Positions 1 through 7,037 of a stretch of DNA of 24,800 bases are shown piece after piece (positions within the stretch are counted from its first letter, which is position 1; the number at the start of each line of letters is the position of its first letter). Under the pieces are notes generated by a model that searched no databases, was not told where the DNA came from, and saw only the letters and a program-made list of their open reading frames with translations. The position numbers were made by a program, and so were the translations under genes. Source of the stretch: a virus; IMG/VR virus record IMGVR_UViG_3300022693_000586, positions 1 through 24,800 of that record; one strand, 5' to 3'.

Positions 1-27
1 TACATATTTCAATCGGTTTGGCTATTG

Positions 28-70
28 TATAAATATCGGAAAACCTATATATTTAATAAAAAGTATCGGA
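28..70 (+). promoter_or_regulatory. possible early rightward promoter/operator region
   Basis: Upstream of the first gene there is a TATAAA box at 28-33 and a 7-bp direct repeat TATCGGA at 34-40 and 64-70, the second overlapping the ribosome binding site region of the Cro-like gene. The position, just before a cro-like gene, is where a phage pR promoter and repressor operators normally lie. I see no convincing -35 box and no clear palindromic operator, and the left part of the region is outside the window, so this is a weak call. Confidence 0.3.
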
Positions 71-78
71 GATTTTGC

Positions 79-279
79 ATGAATCAATGGCAAAAGATGA
101 TCTCTGAGTTAAGGGAAAAAGGTCTCACTCAGACATATATCGCCACAGAAATAGGCTGTTCACAAAATTACGTCAGTGATTTAGAGCGTGGCTTATGTGG
201 AAAACGCCTTTCATATGAACTAGGAAAAAAACTAGAGATCTTATGGAAGGAAAATTGTTCAACACAATTAACCGCTTAG
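79..279 (+). CDS. Cro-like helix-turn-helix regulator
   Basis: A 66-residue protein with one XRE/Cro-type helix-turn-helix: the stretch from about residue 15 to 45 (LTQTYIATEIGCSQNYVSD) has the spacing of a recognition-helix unit. I chose the ATG at 79 over an upstream in-frame ATG at 25 because 79 is preceded by CGGAGA at a proper distance. As the first rightward gene before a CII-like gene and replication genes it occupies the cro position of a lambdoid early operon and probably represses early promoters during lytic growth. The function is inferred from fold and position; it could also be a Cro-like accessory repressor. Confidence 0.65.
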   Translation: MNQWQKMISELREKGLTQTYIATEIGCSQNYVSDLERGLCGKRLSYELGKKLEILWKENCSTQLTA

Positions 280-287
280 GAACAACC

Positions 288-662
288 ATGAGCAAAGTAT
301 CAGCCGATTTAACTGCAAGAGCGAGAAATGAATTGACTCGGGTATTGCAAGCGCTTTCCTCAAGTAATCAAGGACAGCTTGCAGAACAAATAGGCTTAGA
401 CCCTAGCACATTATCTCGAATGAAAAATGATAAGAAATCCAATGGATTGACAGAGATTGAAAACTGTTTAGCTCTTTTGGATGTTCTTGGATTCAAAACA
501 GTGCCTAAGAAATATCGAATGATTAGCGAAGAAAAGCTTAATGCTCTTTTCGTGATGTCAAAGGCATGGATGGAAAGCAAGCAATCAATTGACGATCTCT
601 TTCAAGATGACATTGAAGATTTTGGAATGAGTTTTGAGCTTGGTTACAAAGAAAAAGCCTGA
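288..662 (+). CDS. CII-family transcriptional regulator
   Basis: A 124-residue protein whose N-terminal half (ARARNELTRVLQAL...GQLAEQIGLDPSTLSRMK) matches the general layout of the phage CII family: a leading helix followed by a helix-turn-helix that ends in a Ser/Arg-rich recognition helix. The C-terminal half (residues about 80-124) is acidic and helical. The ATG at 288 is preceded by TAGGAAC; an in-frame ATG at 243 lies inside the previous gene and is less likely. Lambda CII activates the lysogenic promoters pRE, pI and paQ as a tetramer. Here the role as lysogeny activator is inferred from family and from its place between the cro-like gene and the O-like gene. Confidence 0.7.
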   Translation: MSKVSADLTARARNELTRVLQALSSSNQGQLAEQIGLDPSTLSRMKNDKKSNGLTEIENCLALLDVLGFKTVPKKYRMISEEKLNALFVMSKAWMESKQSIDDLFQDDIEDFGMSFELGYKEKA

Positions 663-679
663 TTTCGTGGATCAGGCTT
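655..679 (+). other. 9-bp perfect hairpin at the end of the CII-like gene
   Basis: AAGCCTGAT (655-663) and ATCAGGCTT (671-679) are perfect inverted copies with a 7-nt loop. The left arm contains the stop codon of the CII-like gene. No T-run follows, so it is not a standard intrinsic terminator. It may stabilise the 3' end of the upstream message, act as a pause or tR1-like site, or bind a regulator. Confidence 0.5.
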
Positions 680-698
680 CAGTGTTCAAGAGGTGAAT

Positions 699-854
699 AT
701 GAACCATCAAATATTAGCAGACATTGAGCTAAATCGAAAGATTAGTTTGTTTCAGAAAGCGGTTGAGGCTTACACACTTGATCGGACACTCGAAAATTCA
801 GTTGCTTTGGCAAAAGCTAAGGCTGAGCTGGCTAGTTATGCGTGGGGTGTTTGA
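699..854 (+). CDS. small phage protein, unknown function
   Basis: A 51-residue ORF with start ATG at 699 after a strong AAGAGGTGA ribosome binding site. It ends TGA at 852-854, overlapping the ATG of the O-like gene (ATG at 854) by one base, which is the tight translational coupling seen across this operon and argues that it is real. The predicted protein is short, helical, mildly charged and has no recognisable motif (begins MNHQILADIELN, ends SYAWGV). It lies between a CII-like regulator and the replication initiator, so a role in early control or replication is possible, but nothing in the sequence shows it. Confidence 0.65.
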   Translation: MNHQILADIELNRKISLFQKAVEAYTLDRTLENSVALAKAKAELASYAWGV

Positions 855-1648
855 TGAACGTTGGTTTTGACTTAGATAAAATCCTAAAGCAGGCGACACC
901 AGTGGAAGACAAATACACTAGAACGCCAAATTACTTGGTGGACAAAGGCTATGTGTCTGAGATGACTGGTAGCGCTTTGAAATGCTACGTTGTGATCAAT
1001 CGTTTCACAGATGGTTTCTCGCGTACTAACTGGTCAATCACATCTAATTTTTTGCAAGATAAGACAGGAATCAAGAAACTTAAAACTTTAACGGATGCAG
1101 TACGTCAGTTAGAGCAATTAGGTTTAATTTTGGTTGTTCGTTCTACTGGTGAAACTAATAAATTTTCAATAATTCATCCTGAGTTTGAACTACCTACCAA
1201 AATGGATGGTAGTGCCGATAATGGTATGGATACCACCCCCGAAAATGGTGCGGGGAGTACCCACCAAAATGGAGGGGAGACTACCCCCGAAAATGGCGCT
1301 ACTAAGAAAGAAACAAATAAGAAAGAAAATATTAAGAAAGATATATGTGAGATTTTTGAGTTTTGGAAAACCACATTCAGCAAAAATGAAAAAACGATTC
1401 TATCTGACAAACGAGCTAGAAAAATTCAGTCTCGTCTCGTTGATGGTTACCTTGTTGAAGACATCAAACATGCAATCTTGAATTGCTCTAAATCTGATTA
1501 CCATGTTCAAGGTGGATATACAGATATCGAACTGATTTGCCGTGAACCTGAAAAACTAGATCGTTTTATCAACATGTTCCCCAAAGCAGGCTCAACCCTA
1601 GTTCCCGAACTACCAGGTAACTACGAAGCTGACATGGGGGATTGGTAA
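854..1648 (+). CDS. O-like replication initiator protein
   Basis: A 264-residue protein of the phage replication-initiator (O-like) type. Residues about 20-105 form a helical, winged-helix-like domain (YLVDKGYVSEMTGSALKCYV...QLEQLGLI). Residues about 121-152 are an unusual linker of 8-residue repeats with a shared xNGxxTTP pattern, and residues about 149-163 are Lys-rich in 5-residue steps. The C-terminal part (about 170-264) would contact the helicase or its loader. The DNA encoding the linker carries iteron-like repeats and an AT-rich block, so the gene appears to hold its own origin, as lambda O does. The ATG at 854 follows GTGGGGTG; an upstream GTG at 842 is less likely. The stop codon overlaps the helicase ATG. 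It should bind the origin and recruit the DnaB-type helicase made from the next gene. Confidence 0.8.
   Translation: MNVGFDLDKILKQATPVEDKYTRTPNYLVDKGYVSEMTGSALKCYVVINRFTDGFSRTNWSITSNFLQDKTGIKKLKTLTDAVRQLEQLGLILVVRSTGETNKFSIIHPEFELPTKMDGSADNGMDTTPENGAGSTHQNGGETTPENGATKKETNKKENIKKDICEIFEFWKTTFSKNEKTILSDKRARKIQSRLVDGYLVEDIKHAILNCSKSDYHVQGGYTDIELICREPEKLDRFINMFPKAGSTLVPELPGNYEADMGDW
1196..1347 (+). repeat. candidate replication origin: 24-bp iterons plus 15-bp AT-rich repeats
   Basis: Four iteron units start exactly 24 bp apart at 1215, 1239, 1263 and 1287. Each begins with a version of CCGAAAATGG or ACCAAAATGG, and the second and third end in TACCC. A partial fifth copy (ACCAAAATGG) starts at 1196. 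Immediately downstream TAAGAAAG occurs three times at an exact 15-bp period (1303, 1318, 1333) in a very A-rich strand, ending in ATATATG. Iterons next to an AT-rich unwinding region inside the initiator gene is the lambda ori plan. The repeats are seen directly; the origin function is inferred. Confidence 0.75.
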
Positions 1649-2970
1649 TGAGTCATATCCACAATATTCCGATGGAACAAGCTGTTTTGACAGCATTGAT
1701 GACTGTTGCTAACTCGTTTGATGTAGTGAGCAATGATCTTGATGTGGACTGCTTCTTTCCTGAAAGACATAAGCAAATCTTCACAGCAATTGCGGAACTG
1801 GCGAATGACAACAAGCCTTATGATTTCGTAATGGTTGAGCAGCAACTCAAACAGAAAAACGTAATTCATTTGATGGGTGGTTCTGAATACCTATTGCAAA
1901 TGAGTAGTGAAGCGCCTTCGAGTTTTTATAATCTTGAGTCATACACTGCTGAACTAAACAAATTCAAAGCTCATCGTGAAGTTGAAAAGATGGGTGAAAG
2001 TATTGCTCAACTCTCACAGGACCTAACCATTCCTGATATTCACATTGCAGCCGAAGCAATTCTTGATGGTAAGAAAACTGGAACTGATGCGGAAAAATCT
2101 AGCTTCACTTTTGAGGAAGCAATCAAGCGCTCAGTAGATCGATTAATTGAGAAAGCGGAAGCTAAAAACAACAAGCAATACGCAGGAGTGAAATTCAATC
2201 TAGCTCACTTGGATAACCTAGTTGGATTGATTCAGAAAGGTCATTTTTGCGTGATCGGTGGTAGACCTGGCTCAGGTAAATCAACACTGGCGCAAATGGT
2301 CGCTATTCAGACTGCTATTCAGTACAGAGAAGCTGTTTTGGTTGTTTCGGCGGAAATGGATGTTGAGACATTCACAAATCGTTGTGTATCAGCTTTAACG
2401 CATATTCCTTATGACAATATTCATAATGCTCAATTGTTTGATGGCATGTTGCAGCAGTTTGCAGAAGCTCAAAGTCGCTTTGAGAAATTACCTATTCACA
2501 TTGAAGACAAGCAAAAACCAACGATAGCGGAAATCCACTCATACGCCCGTAAAGCAAAGCGCAAATACAAGCAGCTTGGTTGCATCATCATTGATTACTT
2601 GCAGCTTGTGCGAGATCCAAGCAAGAAAGATCGCTATCAAGAAGTCAGCTCAATCAGCCGTGATCTAAAGGCACTGGCTAAAGAGTTCAATTGCCCAGTG
2701 ATTGCATTAGCTCAGTTAAACCGTGAATCAGAGAAAGGTAAACGCCCTAAAGCTTCTGATCTCAAAGAATCAGGTCAGATTGAACAAGATGCTGATCAAA
2801 TCATTTTAGCTCATCCAATTCTTAACTCGGAAGATGAGTTGCCTAGCGGTTTTACAGAAATCATCGTTGCTAAAAATCGACATGGCAAACGTGGCGTAGT
2901 TCGAGTTATGGATCGTTTAGATATTTGTCGCTTTGTGGGTATTAGCGAGGAAGTGGGAGGTGGGGCGTGA
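1648..2970 (+). CDS. dnaB: DnaB-type replicative DNA helicase
   Basis: A 440-residue hexameric helicase of the DnaB family. The N-terminal domain starts with the typical IPMEQAVL pattern; the RecA-like ATPase domain has Walker A GGRPGSGKS at residues about 204-212 and Walker B CIIIDYLQL near residues 312-320, followed by a sensor region (IALAQLNRES) and a DLKESGQIEQDAD segment typical of DnaB. The length is close to that of cellular DnaB (about 450-470). The ATG at 1648 overlaps the stop of the initiator gene (TAATG). It unwinds DNA at the phage fork; having its own helicase means the phage does not depend on a P-type loader stealing host DnaB, though a loader could be one of the unknown neighbours. 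Confidence 0.95.
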   Translation: MSHIHNIPMEQAVLTALMTVANSFDVVSNDLDVDCFFPERHKQIFTAIAELANDNKPYDFVMVEQQLKQKNVIHLMGGSEYLLQMSSEAPSSFYNLESYTAELNKFKAHREVEKMGESIAQLSQDLTIPDIHIAAEAILDGKKTGTDAEKSSFTFEEAIKRSVDRLIEKAEAKNNKQYAGVKFNLAHLDNLVGLIQKGHFCVIGGRPGSGKSTLAQMVAIQTAIQYREAVLVVSAEMDVETFTNRCVSALTHIPYDNIHNAQLFDGMLQQFAEAQSRFEKLPIHIEDKQKPTIAEIHSYARKAKRKYKQLGCIIIDYLQLVRDPSKKDRYQEVSSISRDLKALAKEFNCPVIALAQLNRESEKGKRPKASDLKESGQIEQDADQIILAHPILNSEDELPSGFTEIIVAKNRHGKRGVVRVMDRLDICRFVGISEEVGGGA

Positions 2971-3728
2971 AACATAAACTTATGTTGGGCGATTGCCTCG
3001 AGCGTATGAAGGAAATTGAAACGGGTACCGTGGATATGATTCTTTGTGATTTGCCTTACGGTACCACCTGCTGCAGTTGGGATGCGGTTATTCCATTCGA
3101 GCCACTTTGGGAGCAATACGAACGAGTAATCAAAGAGAATGGTGCAATTGTTTTATTTGCAGCTCAGCCATTCACAGCAGTACTTGCAACATCAAATCTA
3201 AAGCTATTTCGATATGAGTGGATATGGGAGAAACCTGCAGCTACTGGATTCTTTAATGCACATTTCCAGCCGTTACGTGCTCATGAAAACATCCTCGTGT
3301 TTTACAAGGCTAAACCAACATTCAATCCGATAAAAACGTTTGGACATGAACGCAAGACAGCGAAGCGTAAAGACATTGGGTCAGAGCACTACGGAAAACA
3401 GGTAAACATTAAATCTTATGACTCAACAGAGCGGTACCCGCGTTCAGTTCAATTATTCAGTAGTGATAAGCAGAAATCGAACTTTCATCCAACTCAAAAG
3501 CCAGTTGCTCTTTGTGAGTACTTGATTCGTACATACACAAATGAAGGTGAAACAGTACTCGATAACACAATGGGAAGCGGTACCACTGGTGTTGCTTGTG
3601 TAAACACAGGTCGTTCATTCATTGGGATTGAGCAAGAGCAGAAGTACTTTGATATAGCGAAAGAACGTATTGCTCAGGCAGGTACCGAGAAAGAAATGCA
3701 GCCTGATCTATTTGGAGAAGCGGTATGA
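2967..3728 (+). CDS. beta-class DNA N6-adenine/N4-cytosine methyltransferase
   Basis: A 253-residue amino-methyltransferase. Catalytic motif IV DLPYG is at residues 28-32, before the AdoMet-binding motif I (DNTMGSGTTG, residues 199-208); this order defines the beta class. The HPTQKPVALCEYLI segment ahead of motif I is typical of the family. No restriction endonuclease gene is adjacent, so it is an orphan enzyme, probably modifying phage DNA against host restriction or altering transcription. The start overlaps the helicase stop by 4 bp. The gene itself contains five GGTACC hexamers (3024, 3060, 3433, 3579, 3681), four of them in frame as Gly-Thr codons; I found none elsewhere in the window. 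DPPY-type enzymes mostly methylate adenine, but target base and site cannot be read from sequence. Confidence 0.92.
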   Translation: MKHKLMLGDCLERMKEIETGTVDMILCDLPYGTTCCSWDAVIPFEPLWEQYERVIKENGAIVLFAAQPFTAVLATSNLKLFRYEWIWEKPAATGFFNAHFQPLRAHENILVFYKAKPTFNPIKTFGHERKTAKRKDIGSEHYGKQVNIKSYDSTERYPRSVQLFSSDKQKSNFHPTQKPVALCEYLIRTYTNEGETVLDNTMGSGTTGVACVNTGRSFIGIEQEQKYFDIAKERIAQAGTEKEMQPDLFGEAV

Positions 3729-4036
3729 AACATCTTCTAGATAATCAAACTGTGGATTGGGTTGGGCCAATTATTAATACGGGTTCAATTGTAGCTCTGA
3801 ATCAAGAAATTGCTGTTGGAAGAACATTCAATATTTTGTATTTCGCAGTGAACCAATCAAAACCATTTCAACCGAGAGACGTATCAAACCTTGTTGATGA
3901 AGTTAGTTGTTCATCAATTACAAGATATTTAAACACTTTAGTAAAGCTAGGCATGTTGGAAAAAGTCACTCCGCATAAATACCAACGAACCGCTTTAGCA
4001 AAACGAATGATGAATGTTGGAGATAGCGATGAATAA
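3725..4036 (+). CDS. winged-helix DNA-binding protein, unknown role
   Basis: A 103-residue protein that overlaps the methyltransferase stop by 4 bp. The middle and C-terminal part (FQPRDVSNLVDEVSCSSITR, then LNTLVKLGMLEKV) has the pattern of a MarR/ArsR-like winged helix: a helix-turn-helix followed by a short beta-wing. The N-terminal ~40 residues are not recognisable. It may be a phage regulator of the early operon. Family assignment is by eye from the helix pattern only. Confidence 0.7.
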   Translation: MKHLLDNQTVDWVGPIINTGSIVALNQEIAVGRTFNILYFAVNQSKPFQPRDVSNLVDEVSCSSITRYLNTLVKLGMLEKVTPHKYQRTALAKRMMNVGDSDE

Positions 4037-4433
4037 TCAAGAATTAATCCAATGCGTAGAAAGACAAAAAGCTTTAAGCAATCAAAGCGGAATTATCGAG
4101 AACAAGAAAGCTGTTAGTGAATTACTTCAAAAGCAAGTCGATGAATGGTTAGCAAAAGGCGGAAAGATTGCTGATTTAGATGCTCATGAGCGATTTCAAG
4201 AAGCAACGTTCAGTGGGAACACGCAACAACAAACCAAGCGTGTTAGAGCGTCAGGAGTGGCGCGCAGAGCAGCACAGAAGAAAGGTGAAATCTTTTATCA
4301 CGGTCTTGAATGCGCAATTTGCAAAGAGACGTTGCGCTACGTTCAGAACATGAATTGTGTTGCTTGTAATCGTAAACGTGCACAACAACGTGGGAAAGGA
4401 AAAGTGCAGCGTGTTGTTGGAGAAATGGCATGA
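4029..4433 (+). CDS. phage protein with C-terminal zinc-ribbon
   Basis: A 134-residue protein starting at the ATG at 4029, which follows TTGGAGA; an upstream TTG start at 4014 is possible but not needed. The N-terminal part is helical and charged. The C-terminal part has two Cys pairs, CAIC (from GLECAICKETLRY) and CVAC (from NCVACNRKR), spaced as in a four-Cys zinc ribbon, with a basic tail (KRAQQRGKGKVQR) suited to nucleic acid binding. It overlaps both neighbours. The precise role is unknown; a small zinc-binding DNA- or RNA-interacting protein is the best description. Confidence 0.7.
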   Translation: MNNQELIQCVERQKALSNQSGIIENKKAVSELLQKQVDEWLAKGGKIADLDAHERFQEATFSGNTQQQTKRVRASGVARRAAQKKGEIFYHGLECAICKETLRYVQNMNCVACNRKRAQQRGKGKVQRVVGEMA

Positions 4434-4594
4434 ACTTCAAACTAATGATGACTTTGAGAAGTAAATACAATCAAGGGCTTAGAACTAAAGAAACACTCGA
4501 AGCAAACCGTTTGTATTTGAAATTGCGTAAGTGCGGATTGTTAGAAGTTGCTAAGGCTGACATTACAAATCGTGACAAGGAGCAAAGCCAATGA
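4430..4594 (+). CDS. small phage protein, unknown function
   Basis: A 54-residue ORF with ATG at 4430 overlapping the previous stop (ATGA) and its own stop TGA at 4592-4594 overlapping the next gene start (4591). This double 4-bp overlap, plus an upstream GGAGAAATGGC region that supplies a ribosome binding site, supports it as a gene. The protein is basic and helical (begins MNFKLMMTLRSK, ends NRDKEQSQ) with no known motif. Confidence 0.65.
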   Translation: MNFKLMMTLRSKYNQGLRTKETLEANRLYLKLRKCGLLEVAKADITNRDKEQSQ

Positions 4595-5235
4595 ATGCGA
4601 AACCTCTAAACGTTCTAGTTGCATGTGAATACTCGGGGCGAGTCAGAGAAGCCTTTGCAGCTTTGGGGCATAACGCTATGTCTTGTGACTTGCTACCTAC
4701 AGAAGTGCCAGGTAATCACTACCAGGGCGATGTACGTGATGTGTTGTATGAGAACTGGGATTTGATGATTGCACATCCTGAGTGCACGTATTTAACAAAT
4801 GCTGGTGTTTGTCACTTGCATAAAGATCCTAGCCGTTGGCCTAAGCTTTTCGATGGTGCTGCATTCTTTAAATTACTACTTGAAGCAAAGCACATTCCAA
4901 TGCGAGCAATTGAAAATCCAATTATGCATAAGTATGCAAAAACCTTAATTGGTGGTGTGAATCAAAGCCAGGTTATACAGCCATACATGTTTGGGCATAT
5001 GGAGCAGAAAGCTACGTGTCTATGGCTTGAGGGATTAAACCTGTTAGAGCCAACAAACGACGTCAAAGAAGAAATGATGCAGTTGCCAAAGAATCAACGT
5101 GAACGTCTGCATTACTTACCACCTAGTCCAGACCGCTGGAAAGAGCGCTCAAGAACATACCCTGGTGTCGCTGATGCGATGGCTATGCAGTGGGGTGGTG
5201 ATGTACGACATTTAAATTTGAGGGAAGCAGTATGA
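4591..5235 (+). CDS. C5-cytosine-methyltransferase-like protein
   Basis: A 214-residue protein resembling phage proteins annotated as DNA cytosine methyltransferases. Seen features: a motif I-like start NVLVACEYSGRVREAF (from residue 7), a following acidic residue region (SCDLLP) fitting motif II, HPECTYL at residues 62-68 in place of the usual PPCQ motif IV (Cys65 would be the nucleophile), and ENP at 108-110 in place of the ENV motif VI. It is shorter than typical Dcm enzymes (about 330-470) and lacks an obvious target recognition domain. It could be an active minimal methyltransferase, a DNA-mimic binding relative, or a modified-base enzyme. Overlaps the next gene by 4 bp. Confidence 0.7.
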   Translation: MNAKPLNVLVACEYSGRVREAFAALGHNAMSCDLLPTEVPGNHYQGDVRDVLYENWDLMIAHPECTYLTNAGVCHLHKDPSRWPKLFDGAAFFKLLLEAKHIPMRAIENPIMHKYAKTLIGGVNQSQVIQPYMFGHMEQKATCLWLEGLNLLEPTNDVKEEMMQLPKNQRERLHYLPPSPDRWKERSRTYPGVADAMAMQWGGDVRHLNLREAV

Positions 5236-5636
5236 ACGCGATCCAATTCATAAAAGAACACGGTGTTGAGAAGGCGAGGGAAGTTGTTGATGGTGCGCCT
5301 GATAAAACCGCAACGCATTACGTGTTTAGAAAGATTCCAAACTACTACTCGGTTGATTTTCAGTCTTGGCACAACGATGGTGAATGGTGGGATAGTGACT
5401 GTCAAACTGAGCAAGATTTAATTGATAGCTATGGGCATGACTTTGTTGTCAATCTTTCCGACCTCAAGCGGATTGTTGAGAGCTTGGATTTATTAAAAAG
5501 CAATGGCGGCTATGAGGAAGCAAAAGATACGTTTGATTTCGCAATTAAACACGGGATGAATGATCTAACAGAATTTGGGAGTCGCTTAAAACAAGCCATC
5601 GCAGACTACGAAGCAATTGGAGGTGAACATGTTTAA
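5232..5636 (+). CDS. conserved-looking phage protein, unknown function
   Basis: A 134-residue acidic protein, starting at an ATG that overlaps the previous stop by 4 bp. The middle (YYSVDFQSWHNDGEWWDSD) is aromatic and acidic; the C-terminal half is helical. I do not recognise a family. Its place in the run of small overlapping early genes suggests a host-takeover or early accessory role, but the sequence does not show one. Confidence 0.7.
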   Translation: MNAIQFIKEHGVEKAREVVDGAPDKTATHYVFRKIPNYYSVDFQSWHNDGEWWDSDCQTEQDLIDSYGHDFVVNLSDLKRIVESLDLLKSNGGYEEAKDTFDFAIKHGMNDLTEFGSRLKQAIADYEAIGGEHV

Positions 5637-5952
5637 GGTTGGACAAGATGTGGTTTTAAAGAATAGCAGTCAAACCAAGGTTATGAAGATTCAAGCCTAC
5701 AACGACGAATTTATTAGAGCTTATTGGAGCAAAAAAGAATACTCGTTTGCGCATGAGTCAAACTTTAGACACGCAACAGAACAAGAAATCGCAGCAGGGC
5801 ATCGTATTGATACAAATACAGGCGTAACAGTTATAACACCAAGCGGAACTAGCAGAGTTAAAGGCGGGCTGACTGCATTTGTTGACATGGGCGACGACTC
5901 GCACATTGAGAATCATATCTCTAAGAATTGCAAGGTGATTGATTATGAGTGA
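5629..5952 (+). CDS. small beta-rich phage protein, unknown function
   Basis: A 107-residue protein starting at the ATG at 5629, which follows GGAGGTGAAC; an upstream TTG at 5617 is disfavoured. The N-terminus (FKVGQDVVLKNSSQTKVMKIQ) and the middle (GVTVITPSGTSRVKGG) look like short beta strands, similar in style to SH3-like or KOW-like barrels, but this is only a visual impression. It overlaps both neighbours by 8 bp, consistent with translational coupling. Confidence 0.7.
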   Translation: MFKVGQDVVLKNSSQTKVMKIQAYNDEFIRAYWSKKEYSFAHESNFRHATEQEIAAGHRIDTNTGVTVITPSGTSRVKGGLTAFVDMGDDSHIENHISKNCKVIDYE

Positions 5953-6340
5953 ACTACAAGATTTATATGAATCTATTAATCCAATTCCAGAAAATTTGAG
6001 TCGTTGCGGTGATGGTTACTGTCAGCATGTTTATATGCTAATTGATCCTTATGCGTCAGGTTACAAGGCTAGATTTGAAGGATTTAAGCAGGGATTGCAA
6101 CACCAACAATCCAAAGTGGATGAGCTGCAAAGACAAACTATTGATCAAGGTCAGCGATTCAATGAACAATCTCAACGTATAAAAGATTTAGAGCACAAGA
6201 ATGAAGAGCTGCAAAATCGGGTGGATGCGGCAATTTATCTTCTAACAAGCATCAAAGCCGAAAATGATTTATGGGGCTGTGATCAAGTAGAACGTCAAAT
6301 TGAATTGTTAGAGCAAGCGCTCAAGGGGGAGCAACCATGA
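5945..6340 (+). CDS. coiled-coil phage protein, unknown function
   Basis: A 131-residue protein from the ATG at 5945 (after AAGGTGATT). The N-terminal ~55 residues include Cys-containing GDGYCQHVY; residues about 57-130 have heptad-like Leu/Ile/Val spacing with many Gln and Glu, predicting a long coiled coil (for example QRIKDLEHKNEELQNRVD). It probably forms dimers or higher oligomers. No enzymatic motif is seen. Overlaps the next ATG by 4 bp. Confidence 0.7.
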   Translation: MSELQDLYESINPIPENLSRCGDGYCQHVYMLIDPYASGYKARFEGFKQGLQHQQSKVDELQRQTIDQGQRFNEQSQRIKDLEHKNEELQNRVDAAIYLLTSIKAENDLWGCDQVERQIELLEQALKGEQP

Positions 6341-6639
6341 ATTTTGATAACGAAATGATTAAGGGTATTTCTCAGAGTGATTTTGAAAAAGCCTTTGCAA
6401 AGCAGATGATGAAAGATCGAGTTTCTGATCAGATGCAAAAAGATATGGAAGCTCTTCAAAAACTTAACAGTGGCAATTATGTGATTGTGCCAAAAGAGCC
6501 AACTCAAAGAATGCTAAACGCTGGTCATGTCGCAATGAATCCTATCAAAGGGTCAGACGTCCATTCAGGGACTAATCAGAAGCGTCGTGAGTGCTACAAG
6601 GCAATGTTAAGGGCTTATCAGGAGTACGGTGACCAATGA
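6337..6639 (+). CDS. small phage protein, unknown function
   Basis: A 100-residue protein with a helical, Met-rich first half and a second half containing VPKEPTQRMLNAGHVAM and a C-terminal YKAMLRAYQE. This second motif recurs in short phage and prophage proteins of unknown function, in my recollection of such families. Starts with a 4-bp overlap on the coiled-coil gene and ends with a 4-bp overlap on the nuclease gene. Confidence 0.65.
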   Translation: MNFDNEMIKGISQSDFEKAFAKQMMKDRVSDQMQKDMEALQKLNSGNYVIVPKEPTQRMLNAGHVAMNPIKGSDVHSGTNQKRRECYKAMLRAYQEYGDQ

Positions 6640-7037
6640 CCACATTTAAAGAGGCTCAAAGAGTCAGATCAAAACCTGTGGCTAGGTCAAACGTTCCTCA
6701 TAAGCCACGTAAATCGATTAGCAAAGGTGAAGCTCTCTTAGAGAATCACCTCAATGCTTTAAAGATTCCATTTACTAAGGAGTTTCGTTTTCATCCTGAC
6801 CGTAAGTGGCAAGCAGATTTCAGAATTGATGACATGCCTATCTTGGTTGAAGTGGAAGGCGGTGTTTTTAGCAACGGCAGACACACAAGAGGTGAAGGTT
6901 ATACAAAAGACTGTGAGAAGTATTCAGCAGCAGCGGTGAATGGTTGGTTTGTGATTCGCGGTACTACAGCACAGATCAAAGCAGGACTAGTAATCAAGTG
7001 GATTGAAGATTTAATTGAACGGTTGAGAGGTGGGTGA
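6636..7037 (+). CDS. PD-(D/E)XK-type endonuclease-like protein
   Basis: A 133-residue protein with the signature of a small Vsr/DUF559-like nuclease: a helical start (GEALLENHLNALKIPFTKEFRF), then WQADFRID with Asp61 and ILVEVEGG with Glu72-x-Glu74, followed by a Lys/Tyr helix (CEKYSAAAVNGWFVIRG). Asp61, Glu72 and Glu74 are the likely metal ligands. Such proteins in phages process DNA ends, resolve branched DNA or degrade host DNA. The exact substrate is not evident. The gene overlaps the previous one by 4 bp and the following ATG by 1 bp. Confidence 0.75.
   Translation: MTTFKEAQRVRSKPVARSNVPHKPRKSISKGEALLENHLNALKIPFTKEFRFHPDRKWQADFRIDDMPILVEVEGGVFSNGRHTRGEGYTKDCEKYSAAAVNGWFVIRGTTAQIKAGLVIKWIEDLIERLRGG

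Noticed and set aside
1196-1347. CRISPR-like array of regularly spaced repeats
   Set aside because: The spacers are too short (units are contiguous, 24 bp), the region is coding throughout, and the protein repeats keep frame; iterons of an origin explain it better.
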